From: CAYPLH01 sp964411505
Lineage (GTDB): Bacteria; Bacillota; Clostridia; CAYPLH01; DUMO01
Assembly (NCBI GenBank): GCA_964411505.1
Contig: CAYPLH010000012.1
Span: 1-64,000 of the forward strand
Reading direction: 5' to 3'
Length of the DNA stretch: 64,000 nt
Shown one piece after another: positions 62,701 through 64,000 of this stretch (position 1 is the stretch's first letter; the number at the start of each line of letters is the position of its first letter). The notes below the pieces were generated by a model, which was not told where the DNA came from, ran no database searches, and saw only the letters and a program-made list of their open reading frames with translations. The translations under genes and the position numbers were made by a program.

Positions 62701-63016
62701 TATTAATCCATACCAAACTCTCGTTAGACATTGATTTTCCTGTTTCATTACATTTTAAAAATATTTCCAGTCGTTGGTTCTCGCAGTAATCAGGAATAGT
62801 TACCTGAGTTTTAAACCAAGCATACTCCCACTCTCTTCCCCAGGGCACCCCTGGTTTAACTGGATTAAAGTCAAGCTTTTTGGCCTCCTCAAGACTTAGA
62901 ATATCGTAAGTGGTTGCCATCTTTAGAACAAGATGAATCACTTCCTTGACTATACGCCTTTCCAGACTTTGAATATAGTGTTCTACTCTCAGTTTCCAAT
63001 CGCATGTAAATGACAT
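59756..63016 (-). CDS. Alpha-mannosidase (GH38)
   Basis: A 1086-residue cytoplasmic enzyme. N-terminal domain with PWGREWEYAWFKTQVTIP; catalytic domain from about 255: GHSHLDVAWEW with zinc ligands H263 and D265, LWLPDVFGYSG with nucleophile D375, STHKIYKNFQG, YPYGWGDGGGGPVRDHLEYL, LLNQFHDILPGSS. The C-terminal half is the beta-rich mannosidase domain (FLRVEFNSYGEITSLFDKEE; VKRRINKSVFSQDIVL). GH38 retains configuration and trims alpha-mannosyl residues; no signal peptide, so it works on imported oligosaccharides. AAGGGAG precedes the ATG. Flanked by sulfatases 4 and 5 in one direction, which suggests sulfated mannose-containing substrates. Confidence 0.92.
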   Translation of the reverse strand: MSFTCDWKLRVEHYIQSLERRIVKEVIHLVLKMATTYDILSLEEAKKLDFNPVKPGVPWGREWEYAWFKTQVTIPDYCENQRLEIFLKCNETGKSMSNESLVWINNIISGSSNKKHDYVLLTPRAKEGESFELMIESYAGHGNYGPNTRHYCVHLPGADPVPKVASTQQVVPKATVVTWNEEAYQLYMDLMMLYLASQAMDEKSMRRNKIEKALEDVTCILDLEAEDEAFNKSVLKGMEFIAPLMNAHNGSTSPEMFCIGHSHLDVAWEWTIDVAKRKALRTFSTALRMMDEYPEYKFLQSQPYLYCLAAEYAPEMYEEIKKAVKRSQWVPDGAMWVESDTNLVSGESLIRQFLYGKRFFKGEFGIDSKVLWLPDVFGYSGALPQIMQGCGVKYFSTHKIYKNFQGGTDFPYDTYIWEGIDGSTVVAHNHYIYSAETKPDWLLARWNRCNQKKETEIMLYPYGWGDGGGGPVRDHLEYLRRADDFEGIPRTRQASLQEFFEELEKKGIPENARYVGEIYYEAHRGVYTTHGDIKKANRKSELGLREAEMWCAATSVIRNKSYPKEKLEQLWKGVLLNQFHDILPGSSMDKVYKIANEEYREILKDVSALIGKAQNEFVKPSGDGYTIFNSLSWERDAYVVLHVDSEKVKVVDADGNIQPFQGVKHKKGHALLVRFTTLPPCGAKTFQVLPDETDTVNMTGTMTLAMPGLDDGTAAEVTAFAISESGGGLTEDTTMKATTVSLNDNVMENEFLRVEFNSYGEITSLFDKEEQRELVKDSLSINRLEMYEDQPTIFDGWELERAYKKNPVDIYSDIEIHSLSAGPLEARIRVKRRINKSVFSQDIVLRAGERRVDFETEVEWWEDHKLLKVAFPVDIFTSSARYEIQFGHVCRDTHENTDFEKARFEVCGHRWMDISEHNYGFTILNDCKYGWDTLDGIPRLTLLRSPMVPDKSADRGHHSFTYSVFPHRKAFDHKVVRQGYELNVPVYATKGVIGNKDEFSLFSISAPNVVIETVKCSEKGSGLVVRMYEALRQRTCCKLWTGFNLKKAASCNMLEEEQEVLEISDGAIDLTFKPFEVKTVMLEVEK

Positions 63017-63151
63017 ATCATTTTCTCCCTTTATTATCGCTATAATGAAATTTTTGGTACTTCGCTTTGCAACAAATACCTCTTAAACCCATTCACCTTA
63101 TTTTTTTTAACGGGTATGCGTATGGTAAATGTTGGAGCTTACAATGTAGTG

Positions 63152-64000
63152 CTAAATTGTTGAGTTTAGCCTCTCAATGAGCTCAGGGTACTTTTCGTCG
63201 TTATCCCCGAGCTGTTTCTTCATCTCTGCCAGCCGCTTCTTTAGACTTTTTATTACTTCTGTATATTCAGGTTCATTATATACATTTTTTATTTCCTCCG
63301 GGTCTTTTCTAAGGTCATAAAGCTCCCATCCGGCAGGTGTCGGCTCCTGCGAGGTTCCGGTAGCATCTAGTGGCAAGCCATAGAAAAATATAAGCTTGTA
63401 ATCCGTTGTCCGGATTCCGTAATGAGCAGGGTGGTTATGAAGGCGTGCCCGGTGCATCCAATATCTATAATATACTGCTTCGGGCCAGTCATATGGGGTG
63501 TTGCCTTCAAGAATACTCCTAAAGCTTAAGCCTTGCATTTCATCAGTCTTTTTCTGCCCGGCAAAATCCAGTAGTGTAGGTGCAAAATCAACATTTGTTA
63601 CAATTTCATCTATACAAGTTCCCGGCTTGATGCTTGACGGATAACGCATTAGGAGCGGCATCTTAAGGCTCTCCTCATATATCCAGCGTTTATCAATATA
63701 ATCATGTTCTCCTAAAAATATACCCTGGTCCGAAGTATAAACTATAAACGTATCATCCAATACTCCTTCATTTTCAAGGTAACTTAATAATCTTCCAACA
63801 TTGTCGTCTATCCCTTTTACCGTTCTTAAATAATCTTTTAAGTATTTCTGATATACTGCTTTAGTACGCTCCTCTTCATCAAGACCACTTATATCAAGCT
63901 GACCGGTAGGATAATCATGACTGCTCATAACAGTAACCAGATTCCGATGCTTACATTTCTCTGATACTGTACTCCCGAAATTCCTTGATCCTTCCGAACG
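63152..64000 (-). CDS. Sulfatase 5, C-terminal part (cut by window edge)
   Basis: The frame is open from the stop at 63152 to the window end (282 codons plus the stop visible), with RNLVTVMSSHDYPTG read in frame above the internal Met. Visible: DDNVGRLLSYLENEGVLDDT, VYTSDQGIFLGEHDYIDKRW with the metal-binding DQG form, LLMRYPSSIKPGTCIDE and YDLRKDPEEIKNVYNEPE, all typical of S1 sulfatases. The CxPxR motif must lie beyond 64000, so its Cys/Ser type cannot be stated. It heads the minus-strand series leading into the GH38 gene, 135 bases away. Confidence 0.9.
   Translation of the reverse strand, partial: RSEGSRNFGSTVSEKCKHRNLVTVMSSHDYPTGQLDISGLDEEERTKAVYQKYLKDYLRTVKGIDDNVGRLLSYLENEGVLDDTFIVYTSDQGIFLGEHDYIDKRWIYEESLKMPLLMRYPSSIKPGTCIDEIVTNVDFAPTLLDFAGQKKTDEMQGLSFRSILEGNTPYDWPEAVYYRYWMHRARLHNHPAHYGIRTTDYKLIFFYGLPLDATGTSQEPTPAGWELYDLRKDPEEIKNVYNEPEYTEVIKSLKKRLAEMKKQLGDNDEKYPELIERLNSTI

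Overview
The window is low-GC, with Gram-positive style ribosome binding sites (AGGAGG cores, frequent GTG/TTG starts), lipoprotein solute-binding proteins, a BlaI/M56 pair, LexA boxes of the GAAC-N4-GTTC type, and iron-sulfur proteins. It most resembles a chromosomal segment of an anaerobic, saccharolytic member of the Clostridia. I see no rRNA, tRNA, CRISPR array, phage or complete insertion sequence.

Layout. 1-3.1 kb: a UPF0175/PIN toxin-antitoxin pair, then an SOS-controlled Y-family DNA polymerase with a small partner gene and a decayed copy of that partner. 3.1-8.7 kb: a copper P-type ATPase, a di-cluster ferredoxin-like protein, a Crp/Fnr regulator and an Fe-S aldo/keto reductase. 8.9-16.3 kb: a seven-gene Bat (aerotolerance) operon on the minus strand: MoxR ATPase, DUF58, a BatD-like membrane protein, two VWA proteins, a TPR protein and BatD. 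16.6-17.4 kb: a PHP phosphoesterase.

17.5-47.2 kb and 51.4-64 kb: a large glycan-utilisation region. It holds five Cys-type sulfatases (the last cut by the window edge), two LplABC/YtcQ-type ABC importers without an ATPase, each with a membrane-bound AraC regulator, an alpha-L-rhamnosidase (GH78), L-rhamnose isomerase, a GH4 enzyme, a GH38 alpha-mannosidase, an Asp-box propeller lipoprotein, a clan GH-A enzyme, a cell-wall anchored CBM9-like protein, MDR and TIM-barrel sugar enzymes, and a cassette matching the Thermotoga-type inositol pathway (iolM, iolN, iolO, iolG). 47.7-51.2 kb: a BlaI repressor and M56 metalloprotease sensor interrupt the glycan region.

How it fits together (inference): sulfatases remove sulfate from an oligosaccharide, the importers and surface proteins capture it, GH78/GH38/GH4 release rhamnose, mannose and other sugars, RhaA starts rhamnose breakdown, and the iol cassette oxidises an inositol unit. 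The substrate is unknown; a sulfated, rhamnose- and mannose-containing, perhaps inositol-linked glycan is the simplest reading. The required anaerobic sulfatase-maturating enzyme, the transporter ATPase and a sortase are not in the window.

Intergenic spaces carry several families of non-coding repeats and long hairpins: a multi-hairpin element in four copies (about 5.4, 16.4, 20.4 and 26.6 kb), an inverted-repeat element at 3.0 and 34.6 kb, a MITE-like hairpin at 38.7 kb with a partial relative at 33.6 kb, and a structured candidate leader RNA near 47.4 kb.
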